Positions 43,119-55,786 of a DNA stretch of 64,000 nt are shown piece after piece. The first letter of the stretch is position 1; each line of letters opens with the position of its first letter. The position numbers and the translations under genes were made by a program. Origin of the DNA: Cryptomeria japonica. Taxonomy: Eukaryota; Streptophyta; Pinopsida; Cupressales; Cupressaceae. The notes under the pieces are model-generated. The model was not told where the DNA came from. It saw nothing but the letters and a program-made list of their open reading frames with translations, and did not search any database. The stretch covers positions 604,131,177 to 604,195,176 of the forward strand of contig NC_081405.1 of assembly GCF_030272615.1 (NCBI RefSeq), in the 5' to 3' direction.

Positions 43119-44475
43119 TGTTGGAAACAAAGTAGAAAACTAAGAGGGGGGGGGGGGGGGTGTAAATGAATTTGCACCAAAAAATTTGGCAACTTAAACA
43201 ACAATTCAAATTTGATAATTAATAGTTAAAGAATTAAACAAGACCATATCAATATCACACATAACACCAATATTTTTGATGTGGAAAACCCGGTCAAGGG
43301 AAAAACCAGGGTGGGAACCTACCCACAACTATATAATACCTTGTTAGGAGTAAATGAAATATTACAATGGGAATGCACATGCATTCAAGCACACTTCCTA
43401 GAGCTCACTGCTCAAATAAGAAACTTAGAAAGGCTACAACCTTAAGGGAAGGCTCACTTCCTTACAAGAAGTCACACTGACTTACAAAAACATTCGGATT
43501 ACAATCTAGATTACATGAACTGTGAAAATAGTATATGCATATACTTGAGTACAATTTTGGTTAAGAACATAGTCTTCTCTACAACACTTCTCTTCTCTTT
43601 TTTGAACTTTTGAAAGATCAAATCACTTGTTTGCACATACATCATACATGAATATTACATTTATTTATACAAGACATCAACCTATACTTCAAGGTCGACC
43701 AAACCCTCAACACAAATAACAAAATAACAATCTCACCAGCTACCACATCATATGTGGACCAAAACAATGTCAGCTAAGACATAGTCTAAACCCAAATCAA
43801 CATTGCAAATACATAACACTTCCAACAATTATGCCTCGATCATCTACAACACACGCTACAACTCCATAAATGTCACATAACACAAAGAATATCACCAAAC
43901 CAAGAAAATATTCAATAACACGTACAATGATATAAGAAAACCACCAATACTCATAGAACACAATTTAGAAATATTCACAAGAAATGTGAATTGCATTGCA
44001 ACAATCACAATCACTCTGATTACAAGGATCATTACCATCTCATCACCAGAGCTCAAGAACAACATCATAACTGACTAACAACATGAAATATTTTCTTGTG
44101 GATATCCACATCATAAACTAATCAAACTAAGGATACACATCAATATCCCAAACATATCCCATACATCCACAACTAAATATATAGCAATTTTGGAGCAATT
44201 TGTAGCGCAAACTAGAATACCGAATAACATGAATAACTGAATATCAACTCAACACCAGATCAAAAACTTGATCATAAAATCACATGGACCACTGGAAATT
44301 GTGTTGAATCAACTAGAGATAAGTATCTCTAAAACCATTAAAAATCACCAGCTCAACTGCAACACATTGACCAAACCAACTCATTTAATCTGTCTACAAT
44401 ACTAGAATACACAAAAGAATATGTTTACATCAATGAAAAAACATTATTCCAGAAAACTCTCAATAACATCCAGCA
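43119..44475 (-). repeat. Solo LTR-Y, same family as the Cop-A LTR
   Basis: Minus strand TGCTGGATGTTATTG...TTTCCAACA, 1,357 bp; the start aligns with Cop-A's TACTAGATATGG. TATAAATAA on the minus strand (plus 43661-43669) is the TATA box; there is a G-run of about 15 at 43146-43160. No internal domain follows on either side, so it is a solo LTR or truncated copy. Flanking 5-mers (GAAGT and CAGGT) match only in part. Confidence 0.7.
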
Positions 44476-44509
44476 CAGGTTACTTGTATTTGAAATCATT
44501 TTTTTAAGG

Positions 44510-44658
44510 TGTGTGCTCTTGGTCTCCTTGTGTTGTGCAACACAACACTCAGGTTTATGACATGGCTTAACTGCCTCCTATGGATTCTATAAGTCTAGTG
44601 GTTGTATCGGGCATTAACAAGTCGATCTTTTGGTACAACAACAACCACGCTTGTAACA
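44510..44658 (+). repeat. TRIM left LTR
   Basis: 149 bp. Shares CCTCCTATGGATTCTATAAG-type and CTAGTGGTT sequence with the right copy; about 15% of positions differ by eye. Confidence 0.7.
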
Positions 44659-44678
44659 AGTGGTATAAGTGATGGTAT

Positions 44679-46070
44679 GATGAAAGAATAAGAATCCGGT
44701 CAACTACTGAGATTGGGGGTGAATTAGTAGATAGAAAAACTGATACTAACTTCACCAATCTCAAAATCAATCTCTCAAAGTAAACTTAGAACTATCAATG
44801 TAATATCACTGTCAAGATAAACCAGTTGATTGTTACAACAAACTAATAGTAAACAACTTTAAACTCATAAACATTCAAATGCTTTTACTGACATAAGTAA
44901 AACTTCATTTCACAATGCTTCTGATTATCATGACTTATCAAACTAGATTAAGTAGTTAATAAAATCATCCATAAGAACATAACCACAAAAACATTCACCA
45001 CTTGACACAATATTTTTGACGTGGAAACCCAAATGGGAAAAACCATAGTGAGATGAGACTCATAAGATAACTATCTGAACTCTTCTGAAGTTTGCCCTGT
45101 TAGGAGCCTATCCTGTTAAATCTTTACAAAAGTCTTGTTAAGAACAAATCCTATTAAGAACCACCCACTTAAGGGATTGACTATAATGCCTTGTTAGAAG
45201 CAATACCCTATAAGGAGTAACCTCGGTAGAGGATTTGAAATCCAAGCTAATGGATCACCTAGTTAGAGGATTTGAATAGCACCAAGATTTTTAGAGCTTA
45301 CTCGGTTAGGGGATTTCAATATGTTGTAATTATTGAAAAACAACAGGAGTTTGTTGATCTGTTTGAATAGAACTACACTTGCTTGTTCAGATCCTTTTCA
45401 TGATCCTATCCGCCTTTACTCAAACTACAGATATATCATCTGATTCGACAACCACACACTCAACTAAAACTTTGCCAACTCTGAGACTAAACAACTCATC
45501 GACCTTATAAACAAATCAATTTAGGTTGGTAACATAATAAAATCCTAATTCTCTCATAGAGATTACAAACAAGTCAGTTCAAGCATGACCATTGGATTAC
45601 ATAGCAATCTTTGCACATCAATCAAGAAAACCTCGATCGCTCCTTGATGACTGCTTCATCGAACTCAGTAACTCATCACGTGCTTTGCATTACATGCAAT
45701 ATACTTTCTCATTCCCTAGACAAAAACCATTTCATCAATGCCGAAAAATCACTTTGAAAATCTCTTCATATAATAATCATAATTGTCATAATCATTACCG
45801 CTCATTATCAGATCATAAACCAATATAACCAATTCACCAAACTTAATCAGTTAGGGTTTATCAAATCAAAAGGTAGGGTTTACCAGTTCAACTCTCCAAT
45901 ACATAGAAATACCAGTTCACTCCACAAATTCTTCCTGCCGGTTACAGTTTCCTTCACTAGCTCTTCCTACCGATTACAAAACATCATTACAACAATATCA
46001 TTACCCATTAATTCACATCAATGACAACATAACATATCATTAATGCAATCATCATGCAAATGCCAACAAT
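44679..46070 (-). repeat. Solo LTR-Z inserted in the TRIM primer-binding site
   Basis: About 1.39 kb on the minus strand starting TGTTGGCATTTGCATG and ending with CACCCCCAATCTCAGTAG then TTCTTTCATC. It has the usual copia-type LTR design: GTCATTGATG near its start and a C-rich, CTCAG end. No interior is present, so it is a solo LTR. Its target, TGGTAT/CAGAGC, is the TRIM's primer site. No recognisable gene; the frame at 45592-45828 is not supported. Confidence 0.6.
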
Positions 46071-46127
46071 CAGAGCTTGGTCACGAGTTCAAACCCATTG
46101 CTTGCACTGGGGGGGATCGTTGCAAGA

Positions 46128-46276
46128 TGTGGAGTCTAGGTCTCCATGTGCTATATAACACAATGTTTGGGTTTGCGACATGGATTAACCACCTCCTGTG
46201 GATTCTATAAGTCTAGTGGTTATATCAAGCATTAACAGGTTGATCTTTTGGTGCAACGACAACCACATTTGTAACA
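46128..46276 (+). repeat. TRIM right LTR
   Basis: 149 bp, partner of 44510-44658. The Gyp-1 integrase frame resumes a few bases after it. Confidence 0.7.
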
Positions 46277-46280
46277 AGAA

Positions 46281-46798
46281 TTTGGTGGTAGTTTAGGACA
46301 TACAAAAGAAGTATGCAAATGATCATCATGTGGATAGACAATTTTCCATGGGCGACAAGGTGTTCTTAAGGGTTCATCCATGTAAGAGACCTATCCGTTA
46401 TGTAAAAGGCTCTAAGTTGGCACCTCATTTTGTTGAATTGTTTGAGGTTTTGGAGAGGATTGGTCTTGTATCTTATCATCTTGCCTTGCCACCCATCTTG
46501 TCTTGCATCCATGATGTGTTTCATGTATCAGTTTTGAGGAACTATTTTCCTGATACGACCCATTTTTTGGATTGGAATTCTTAGCAGGTATAGGATGGGA
46601 AAGTTTCGTTGGAGCCCATGTGCATTTTTTAGCATCGAGGGCTGACCCTCAGGGGCCATGATATATAGAAGGTAAAGGTCCAATGGGACCCAAATATTGG
46701 TTCTTCAATGACTTGCGAGGATGCAGCATGAATGAGAGATATTTTCCCTTATTTGTTCTCAAGATTCGAGGAGTAAGCCTAGACCAAAGTGGGGAGGA
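46281..46798 (+). pseudogene. Gyp-1 integrase C-terminus with chromodomain-like end
   Basis: QKKYANDHHVDRQFSMGDKV and FLRVHPCKRPIRY match the gypsy integrase C-terminal GPY/F region (here KLAPHFVELFEVLERIG and SYHLALPPILSCIHDVFHVS). Then LEPMCIF, KVKVQWDPN and MREIFPYLF match the chromodomain-like tail of plant chromoviruses of the Tekay type. An open stretch of 84 residues (46330-46584) survives; later codons include several stops. The polypurine tract AAAGTGGGGAGGA follows and the LTR starts at 46799. Confidence 0.82.
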
Positions 46799-48584
46799 TG
46801 TAATGTGCTCCCTGGCTTGTCTTTCTTTTCATGCATTGATAGACTTTATGGACTTAGTATAGACTTTTTAATGATGTGTTGATTGATTCAACTATGGATA
46901 TATTTATATCTCAAATTCTTATATTTGATGCATGACATTTCATATTGATAGATGATACATTATAGTTTAAATGGATGATGATGCGTTCAAGGATATTATG
47001 ATGATTAGACTTAGGTTGGATATTTGTGAGAGCTCATTATGTGTTGTGGAGATTTATATCCATTTATGATGAGATCATGTTATGTGCTAACCCTAATTTA
47101 TGTTTTATAAATTTGGTGATATTGTTGGGATTTTATGATCATCATGTTTATATTACTATTGTATGCATGGAAGACATGATATTATACTGCTCATCTTTGA
47201 TCTAAGTGTGATGTTGCAACTCTCTTTTACTTGTCTAATACTTTTATGTATATACAATGTGTGTGTGTGTGTGTATGTGTGTGTGTTGTTGTGTGGATAT
47301 TGGTGATTGAAAGATTACAAGTACTAGACATCAACTCCGCCTTGTCTCACAAGTCTAAGTGTGTCTTTAATCCCAATGGCATGTTCGTTGGAGGTGGCAT
47401 GAGTTCCCTCTACGCACTTTAGGCCTAGTTGATACATTGTCAACTTTGGTGTCATGGTTAGAGTTGCCTTGTTAAGCATCATGTGGTATTTATGTGATCC
47501 CTATATTACAATGTCTTTCAGAGTTTTGGTTATTTTATTAATTAGATTATTAATTATAAATTAATTGATTTATATAGTTTATTAAAAATAAATTAAATTA
47601 ATATTTGGTCTTCATATTTAATATTTTGTGTATTTAATTATTGAAGGTTTTTTATTCATTTTGTGGATTATATTTAATTCAGACCTTTTATATTATTTAT
47701 GTTATTTGATTGATATATTTAATTATTGATTCATTGGTTATTGGCTTATTTATTTTAGTTATTTTATTTATGTATTGTTTAATCTTTTACTCATTTCATT
47801 ATTATTTATTTATTTACCTACCCTCTTTTTCTATTGGCTATGAGTATTGGATTTTGAGATATTATTTTATTATATTTTTATTTCATTTGTTGAGATAGTT
47901 GGTAAGATTCATATTATAGTTTTTATTATTTAGAGTCAGCTATGATGGGCTATTGTTTTTAATTAATCTATATAAATATGGAGTTTTGAGATTCTCAAGA
48001 GGTTTCTTGGTTGAATATTTTTAATGGAATTTTATTGCTTTCATTAGAAATGGAGTTTTCTGCATATGTGTGAAGATTGGAGCTTGGCTGTGAATTTTGT
48101 TCTTCATCAATTTGCTTTCCATAACTTCTATTTTTCTAGGTTGGAGGATTTTTAGACTTTTACATTTTATTTTTCAAAAGATTTTCTTCGTTGTGACTAT
48201 GGGAAAAAAAATTGTGATTGTTGTATAGATCATGGAATGACTACTAGGTGTTAAATGAGGTTGAATTTGAGAGTTTGTTCAATCTTTTGATTAATGGTAA
48301 TTCTGGAGTTTTTGGATCTTGTGTTTGTCATGAATGGATGTGAGTTGCATCTAAATTTGGGAGTAAATGTATCATACTTGTTTATGCTTGTTGTAAGAAT
48401 AGTGTTTTCAGTGATTGTTTTGTGTAGCCCTTTATGATGGTTGGTTATTCTTTGTATGCTCGGAGTGAAATTTTGTATATTGTCATGATGAGCTTTATGT
48501 ATAGTGTCAAGAGGTCTCTCACTTTATTTTATATAATCTATGTCATATTATATCTTGGTTTGGGTTGAATTGAGCCTTTGAGAC
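46799..48584 (+). repeat. Gyp-1 3' LTR, first part (interrupted by NA-3)
   Basis: It starts TGTAATGTGCTCCC directly after the polypurine tract. It is AT-rich, with a (TG)n tract at about 47259-47287 and a very AT-rich section at 47520-47900. It ends at the GAGAC duplication of NA-3 (48580-48584). I assume the LTR continues at 62864. No gene is supported; open frames here are AT- or TG-repeat driven. Confidence 0.6.
47259..47287. repeat. TG microsatellite
   Basis: About 13-14 TG units with one TA interruption. Short frames that read through it as Cys-Val runs are artefacts. Confidence 0.9.
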
Positions 48585-48689
48585 TGTGGAAAGTGACACT
48601 GCATTGATGATCAGATTTTGTCATTGATGGCAACTAGAGTCAGCTATTCAATCTGTAGTTCATGATTCAATCATACCAAAAGAGCGATT
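48585..48689 (+). repeat. NA-3 5' LTR, first piece
   Basis: TGTGGAAAGTGACACTGCAT aligns with the 3' LTR start TGTTAGCAAGTGTCATTGCA. It contains CATTGATGGCAAC and breaks at Cop-C's duplication. Confidence 0.82.
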
Positions 48690-49917
48690 TGTTAGACAAC
48701 TCAAATAACCAGAAGACAACTGAGAGGGGGGGTGTATCAGTTGTCATCGGATTATAGAACTTTAAACATTCAAGACCTTATTACCGGAACACATAAACTC
48801 AATACCAAAAAGCATAAACCAAATACTGGAATAACTGATACAACAATTAACATAAACATAAACCATACAACAGTTACCATCCATCCATAACACATGACAC
48901 AAAGATTAGTACATGGAAAACTCGGTAAAGGGGAAAACCACGGTGGGAAGCCTACCCACAATTAGATAATACTTATGTTGTAAGTATGTGATTACAATAT
49001 GAGGAGCATGCACATGCAGGAAGGACAACAACCTAGAGTGCACTGCTCATCACAAAAAGGAGCCCTAGTGACTATAAAAACATCGGACTACAATCCAGAA
49101 AGAGGAGTGAACTGCATGTATAACATCTCCTATGCCTGAGTACAGTTCTAGTTAAGCTCAATACCGAAGGCCTTAAACCTGTCTTACAAACCCAATTCAA
49201 TGTGATCGACCAAACCTTCTACATATGATTACATCATTATTCGCACACAGATAAACCTATAACCCACATACCATATGCCCATGATCTACTAAGAGATCTT
49301 ACATCATATTTATACCAACCTAGGGCCTAAACAATCAGGTCAGCTACCAAAAAGATAATACAATAAGTTCATAACATAAACCCATAATCCAATTATCAAC
49401 CAAGTCAACTTAGGCCAAAAACAATGTAAACCAATCCTTCTCATCGGTAATGCATTAGGAACATCCTCTAACATGTTACATAAATCAATACATAACCTAG
49501 ATAACATCAGACCCAAAATAGGTCACCATAAACCAAATCCAACACCACCGATGAACTAGAACATGAACAAGATAACCAACAACATCTTGAAAGCCAACTA
49601 GAAGCCACACCAACACTACTTATCATAGGCATCAAAATATCTTCAACAAAGATCTATTGGTAAACCCTTACCAGTCACCAAAAGGCTTACTAGAACAAAT
49701 GATAGCTCTTAAGTCTTCAAATCCCGAACCAACTGATCATGATACACATATAAGTATAATTAATGAGAGATCCAAACCAATTCCACAAACCAAAGCATAC
49801 TGGATCATACCAGATCAATATCATAAACCAACCACTCTACCGGAAAACAGTAAACAACCAAAACAGCTGGTGTTTCCATCAATGCAACACATAATCAATT
49901 CCTACAAATTGGCAACA
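48690..49917 (-). repeat. Cop-C 3' LTR (left copy)
   Basis: 1,228 bp; minus strand TGTTGCCAATTTG...GAGTTGTCTAACA. TATAAATA on the minus strand (plus 49307-49314) is the TATA box; the other copy has it at 55143-55150. GTGGG...CCCAC hairpin at about 48943-48960. Confidence 0.9.
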
Positions 49918-50273
49918 ATCTTCCCCTTTATCATTGATATAAATATTAGATGTAAAAAAGATCTAAGTGCTAAGAAATGTGAAACAATTCTCTCCCAATG
50001 GAAGACAACCAACAATCTCCCACAAAATGATATAGAAATGAAGTTTTGAACCAAACTCCCCCTTTTGACTGATATTTTTTTAAGCTCTATTTTTCACATA
50101 TCTCTCCCCCTTTGACATATTTGCCAAAAATATGACATAAACATCAAAGAAAAATAAAAAATCCTCTAATTCTTACAGCTGACTACTCCCCTTGAGTAGT
50201 AGCACCACCACATCAATCTAAAATGAGTAATAACTTTGATAATGCATACTGGACTAATGCCAATCAACATCAC
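49918..50273 (-). promoter_or_regulatory. Cop-C 3' untranslated region with purine tracts
   Basis: Minus strand: AAAGGGGAAGAT next to the LTR (49918-49929), then, moving away, TCAAAAGGGGGAGTTT (about 50056-50071), GTCAAAGGGGGAGAGAT (about 50100-50117) and CTCAAGGGGAGTAG (about 50183-50196). This matches the repeated-tract layout of Cop-A, Cop-B and NA-1. No gene on the stretch. Confidence 0.6.
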
Positions 50274-53200
50274 TCAAGTCTCTACCGGAGGAGCATAAAC
50301 CCCCAATCTATCTCTGAAGTAATCAAATGATTCTTTAGGAAAAGGTTTAGTGAAAATGTTTGCAATCTTCTCTTTAGTGTTCACATAAACTAGACTGACT
50401 TCATTTGCTTCCACCTTCTCCTTTAAAAAGTTATACTTGATAGATATGTGCTTTGTCTTAGAATGAAATACCAAATTCTTTTGTATATCAATAGTAGCAG
50501 AGTTATCGCAGTGAATAACTATCGGTTCATTAAAATTAACCTTTATATCCTTCAACATTTGCTTCATCCATAGAACTTGTGTACCATTAGTAGAAGCAAC
50601 AACATACTCAGCTTCAACAGTAGATAAAGAAGTGCACGAGTGCTTCTTGCTGATCCATGAAACATGTTTATTTCCAAGAAAGAAAGCTCCACCGGATGTG
50701 CTCTTCTAGTCATCAAAATCTCCAGCCCAATCTACATCTATATATGCACATAATGTAAAGTCATCATTTTTAGGATACCACAAACCATACTCAATTGTTT
50801 CCTGCAAATACCGAAAAAATCCTTTTCACCGCACTCTCATGATTTTGTCTAGGATCACTCTAATATCTTGATACAATACAAACTACATTCATTATATCTA
50901 GTCTATTCTGAGTTGGATATAACAAACCACCAATCATAAACTTGTACCTTGTAGGATTTACTAGTGCAAATGCATCATTCTTTGTCAATTTCTCACTTGT
51001 AACCATCAAAGAACTAACTGGTTTACAATTTTGCATACCAAATTTCTTGAACAACTCTCTAGCATACTTAGTTTGACAAATGAAAACACCATTATAGTTT
51101 AAGTAATATGTAAACCTAAGAAAAATCTCATCTCCCTAATCATAGACATCTCAAATTCATTCATCATATTGTTAGAGAATTCCATATGCAACTTATCTTT
51201 GCCTCCAAAAATTATATCATCAAAAATGACTTCAATAATCAATATGTCATCATCAGTGATCTTATAATATACATTATTGTCAACACTACCTTTAGTGAAA
51301 TCAAGCTTCAAAAGATATTTATCCAGTCTTACATACCAAGCTCTAGGGGCTTATTTGAATCCATATAAAAGCTTTCTTTAACCTGCAAACCATGTTTTTG
51401 TCATCTGAAAGTGAAAATCCATCAGGTTGCTCAATATAATCTTCCTCTTCAATATCTCCATTTAGAAATGAACACTTAACATCCATCTGATAAACCTTTT
51501 AGTTCTTATGTGCAACATAAGCAATAAATAATCTCATAGCTTCAATCCTAGCTACTGGTGCAAAGGTTTTACCATAATCAATTCCTTCCTTCTGAGAATA
51601 TATTTTACAAACCAATCTACCTTTATTCCTCACAATTTGTCCATCATCATTCAGTTTATTCCTAAAAGCCCATTTAGTTCCAATAACATTCTTATTTTTA
51701 GGTCGGGGAACTAAAGTCCATGTGTTATTCTTTTCTATATGATCTAATTCTTCTTCCATAGATTTCATCCAACTTTCATCTTTACAAGCTTCAATTACTA
51801 ATGTTCATTCAACTTGATAAACCAAACATACCTCATCAACTGCCAACCTTCTTCTTGTCATCACTCCTTTGCTTTTGTCTCCAAAGATCTGATCTTCAGA
51901 GTGATTCAACCTTACATACCTAGGAATCTTTTGATTTTTTGTTCCTCTGTCCCAATCTTCAGTTATTGTTGAATTTTTTGATACTACCAGAGTAACTTAT
52001 TCAACATTTTGTTCCGGTGTAAGTGCTACCGGTTCACTTATGATCATTTCCACTACTGGTTCCCTCTCATAGGTTATGATTTTAATTTTGTTCTTCTCAT
52101 CCACTTTGATATTTGTGCTCTCCACAATTCTCTACAATCTTTTGCTATAACATCTATATGCTTTTCTTTCATTAGAAGAACCAAGAAATATTCCTTCATC
52201 ACATCTAGAATCAAACTTTCTGATGGAATCATCTCTTTTGATATAACATTTACTACCAAAGATTTTGAAATGCTTAATTGTTAGTGTATGACCAAACCAT
52301 AACTCATAAGGTGTCTTACTAGTATCTCCTTTGATATGAACTCTGTTGAATGTGTATATTGTCATGGTTATAACTTCTCTCTAGTAGATGTGAGGCAAAT
52401 TATCTTCCATCATCATAGTTCTAGATACATCCAAGATAGTTCTATTCTTCCTTTCCACAACTCAATTCTACTGAGGTGTCCAGGGTGCAGACAACTATCT
52501 CCTTATCCCATTCTTCTCACAATAGTTGTTAAATTCACTGGATGTGAATTCTCCACCCTAATCTGACCTTAAACATTTAAACTTCAATCATGTCTTTGTG
52601 TCAACTTTAGCTTTAAACTTTTCAAATACTTCAAAATTCTCCCTTAGAAAAGTAAACCACATCATTTTAGAATAATCATAAATGATTAGCATGAAATATC
52701 TATCACCCTAAAAACTTTTGATTCTAGCAAGACCACACAAATCAGTATGAATAAGATCAAGAACATCATTAGATTTGTCTTGTATACTCTTAAAAGAACT
52801 TCTGACTTGCTTTCTTATTTGACATTCCTTACATACCGGATTATAAGGCTTTACAATCTTAGGTATATCTCTAACTGCCTTAGTAGAACTGATCTTCACA
52901 ATGCAATCAAAATTCATATTACACAACCTCTTATGCCATATCCAACTCTAATCAATTTGTGCAATCAAACATGTCTTCTCACCGGAGTTCAAATGAACGA
53001 TATTACCTTTAGTCTATATATTGGTTGCAATTTCCAATCTAAATCTGTTGATAATCTTGCATTTTCCATCCTTGAATTGTAACTGAAACCCCCAATCCAC
53101 CAACTTTCCTACACTTAAAATATTATGCCTTAAACCTTCAACATAATAAACATTATCAGTGTTATGCTTACCATCCAATGATATTTTTCCTCTTCCCTTG

Positions 53201-53460
53201 ATCATGCATGCTTTGTCATCTTAAAATCTAACCAAACAACCATCAAATTCTTGCATAGATAAGAAATTCCTTTTATCTCTAGTCATATGATGTGAACATC
53301 CATTGTTAATTACCCATTCATCCTTGAATTTAATTTTAGCAGCAAGGGCCTTCTCTTTAGGTATCGGATCATCTTCCTCGATAGCCAAAAATACCCATTC
53401 CTTTCCATTGCCAGATCCACTAGCTGAATCTTGTGTTGATTCATCATCAGAATCAGTCAC
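50274..53460 (-). pseudogene. Cop-C protease, integrase, reverse transcriptase and RNase H
   Basis: Protease region WVINNGCSHHMTR, where the usual DSG has become NNG (about 53300). GAG-pre-integrase: LRHNILSVGKLV, then CNMNFDCIVKI and CKECQIRKQ (about 52830-52920). Integrase: DLIHTDLCGLA and RYFMLIIYDYSKM, later VVERKNRTILD with Glu kept. FGSKCYIKRDD follows. Reverse transcriptase: [18 protein letters not shown] (about 51650-51700), FLNGDIEEEDYIEQ, then VIFDDIIFGG, which keeps both catalytic Asp with F for Y/V before them (about 51205-51240), and MSMIREMRFFLGLHIT. RNase H: IHCDNSATIDIQKN and HSKTKHISIKYNFLKE (about 50400-50530); stop at 50274. At least a dozen nonsense codons and two or more frameshifts. 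Confidence 0.88.
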
Positions 53461-54479
53461 ACCTTCCTCATCTGCATAGTAGCATGAAATGTCTTTTTTT
53501 TTCCCATACTTATGCTTGTTCTGATAATCATGGTTAGGCCTAAAAGATCTTATATCTCTTTCTTCAAAACTTGAATTCCTTTCAGGACATCTAGATACAA
53601 AATGACCGATAGATTATTACATGCAAAGTATTTAAAAGGTGTTTTTTCTTCATACTTACTTCCTGTCGGAGCTTTAGGTTATCTTCTAGAAAATAAGGCT
53701 TTAAGTTTCTCAAACTCTTCATCTTCCTTTTTCATATCCTCTGGTTCCTTTGTATATAAATCTTTCCAATCACTCTTGCTGGTAGATGATGTAGATGCAT
53801 GAAAAGTAGGTTCAGATTTCACAGCTCTAGAAGGTCCAAATTCCTCAAGTTCAAAAGCAAATAACATCCCAACCAAGGAATCCCTATTAACAGAGGTCTT
53901 TGCCATAGTTCTCAACTCATTAATTGCAGTGGCCTTCATATTATAAGTTAGTCATAACTCTCTTAGTACTTTAGAAACTATTTCATCTTCACTATGAGAT
54001 CCACCACAACATTGAATTCCCAAAACAATCTCATTAACTCTCTCTATAAGAGCAGTAATCCTTTCATATTCTTCCATCTCCAGGTTCTCATACCTCACCC
54101 GATAACCATCAAGTTTAGCAATTATAATAATAGGATCACCTTCATTCAGAGTCTCCAATTTGTCCCATATAGCCTTTGTAGTTGATACGTCAGTTAGTCC
54201 CATTATTTGGTGATCAGAAAGTGCACACAAAAGGGCTTCTCTAGCTCTACAATCATTCTCAAGCTCTTTATCCAGACCTGTCAGAGGAGGATTTCCAGAT
54301 GCCAGATTAAATTATGTAACACCATTCTTAGTTATCTTGCAAATCTCCTTTCCAATGCATCTTATATGAGTCTCCATCTAGATCTTCCAGACCCTATAAT
54401 TTGTTCCATCAAGCCTAGGAATTTCTCTCGAGAAAACAACAGCAAATGAACTTGATGAACTTGAACTGCTAGATGCCAT
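53461..54479 (-). pseudogene. Cop-C gag
   Basis: ATG at 54477-54479 opens a Ser-rich start (MASSSSSSSS), then IPRLDGTNYRVWKI as in Cop-B gag. ALSDHQIMGLTDVSTTKAIW, LNEGDPIIIIAKLDGY and VNEIVLGIQCCGGSHSEDEI align with Cop-B (about 53960-54230). LRTMAKTSVNRDSLVGMLF follows. The CCHC knuckle near 53600 is broken by a one-base shift: FACN in one frame, GHFVSRCPER in the next. At least four nonsense codons. Copia-type gag, inactive. Confidence 0.87.
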
Positions 54480-54522
54480 AAGATCTTTCTCAAGTGGTTA
54501 ATGTTTTTTAGAGAGGACCAAG

Positions 54523-54535
54523 CTCTGATACCAAT
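54523..54535 (-). promoter_or_regulatory. Cop-C primer-binding site (tRNA-iMet)
   Basis: Minus strand ATTGGTATCAGAGC just inside the right LTR, as in Cop-B. Confidence 0.88.
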
Positions 54536-55781
54536 TGTTAGACAACTCATATAACCAGAGGACAACTGAGAGGGGGGTGAATCAATTGTCACCGGATTAT
54601 AGACCTTTAAACATTCAAGACCTTATTATCGGAACACATAAACTCAATACCGAAATGCATAAACTAAATATCAGAATAATTGATATAGAAATTAAACATA
54701 AACATAAATCACATAATAGTTATCATCCATCCATAGCACATGACACCAAGATTTGTATGTGAACCTAGTAAAGGGAAAAACCATGGTGGGAAGCCTACCC
54801 ATAGTCAGATAATACTTCTGCTGTAAGTATGTGATTACAATATGAGGGGCCTGCACATGCAGGAAGGCCAATAGCCTAGAGTGCACTGCTCAGCCTCACT
54901 GACTACAAAAACATCAGACTACAATCCACAAAGAAGAGTGAACTGCAAGTATATCATCTCTTATGCCTGAGTACAGTTCTGATTAAGCTCGATACTAGAG
55001 GCCTTACACCTCTCTTACAAACCCAATTCGATCACCTATGACTGACCAAACCTTCTGCATGTGATTACAACATTATTCTCACACAGATAAACCTATAACC
55101 CACATACCATATACCTATGATCTACAAAGAGATCTTACATCATATTTATACCAACCCGGGGCATAAACAATTAGCTCGGCCACCAAGAAGATAATACAAT
55201 AAGTTCATAACATAAAACCGCAATCCAATGATCAACCAAGTCAGCTTAGGCTAAAAACAATGTAAACCAATCCTTAAATCCTGTCGATAACACATCAGGA
55301 AAATCCTCCAACATGTTACATAAACTGGTCCAGAACCTAGATAACACCAAACCCAAAATAGGTTGCTATAAACCAAATCCAACACCACCGATAAACTATA
55401 ACACGAACAAGATAACCAATAGCATCCTGAAAGTCATATAGAAGTTGCACCAACACCACTTTTCATGTTCCTCAAAAGATCTTCAAAAAAGCTTTGTCGG
55501 CAAAACCCCTACTAGTGACCAAAAGGCTTACTATAACCAATGATAGCTCATGAGTCATCTAATCCCAAACCAACTGATCGTGATACATATCTGAATACCA
55601 TTAATGATAGATCCAAACCAATTCCACAACTAAAGCATATCGGACCATACCATATCAATATCATAAACTAACCACTCTACCAGAACCAACCGGAAACCAG
55701 TAAACAACCAAAACAGTCGGTGTTGTCATCAATGACAAAACATCAATGCAACACATAATCAATTCCTCCAAATTGCCAACA
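54536..55781 (-). repeat. Cop-C 5' LTR (right copy)
   Basis: 1,246 bp, minus strand TGTTGGCAATTTGG...GAGTTGTCTAACA. TATA box on the minus strand (plus 55143-55150). Palindrome CCTGCACATGCAGG at about 54849-54862 and GTGGG hairpin nearby. Confidence 0.9.
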
Positions 55782-55786
55782 AGATT

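Larger units (their letters stand above)
44510..46276 (+). mobile_element. TRIM-like element with 149-bp terminal repeats, split by a solo LTR
   Basis: Direct repeats 44510-44658 and 46128-46276 are both 149 bp, start TGTG and end TTGTAACA. Between them, once the insertion at 44679-46070 is set aside, lie about 75-80 bp. These hold TGGTAT+CAGAGC (the iMet primer site, split by the insertion) and CTGGGGGGGATCG before the right repeat as a possible polypurine tract. LTR size, primer site and lack of coding sequence fit a TRIM of about 380 bp. No clean target duplication is visible (TAAGG / AGAAT). Strand is taken from the primer site. Confidence 0.65.
48690..55781 (-). mobile_element. Ty1/copia retrotransposon Cop-C (complete, inactive)
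   Basis: 7.1 kb on the minus strand inside NA-3's 5' LTR. The duplication reads CGATT (48685-48689) and AGATT (55782-55786); NA-3's other LTR has AGATT, so the left copy mutated. LTRs are 48690-49917 and 54536-55781, about 10% different by eye in their first 190 bp. It encodes gag, protease, integrase, reverse transcriptase and RNase H in copia order, all broken by stops. Confidence 0.9.

Noticed and set aside
46040-46130. Possible tRNA-derived SINE (GAGTTCAAACCC resembles a B box)
   Set aside because: No A box at the right distance, and the two 149-bp direct repeats plus split primer site explain the region better as a TRIM.
47231-47422. Small Cys/Val-rich protein
   Set aside because: The frame reads through a TG microsatellite.
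52009-53082. Plus-strand frames across Cop-C pol
   Set aside because: They are the antisense of clear copia integrase and protease domains.
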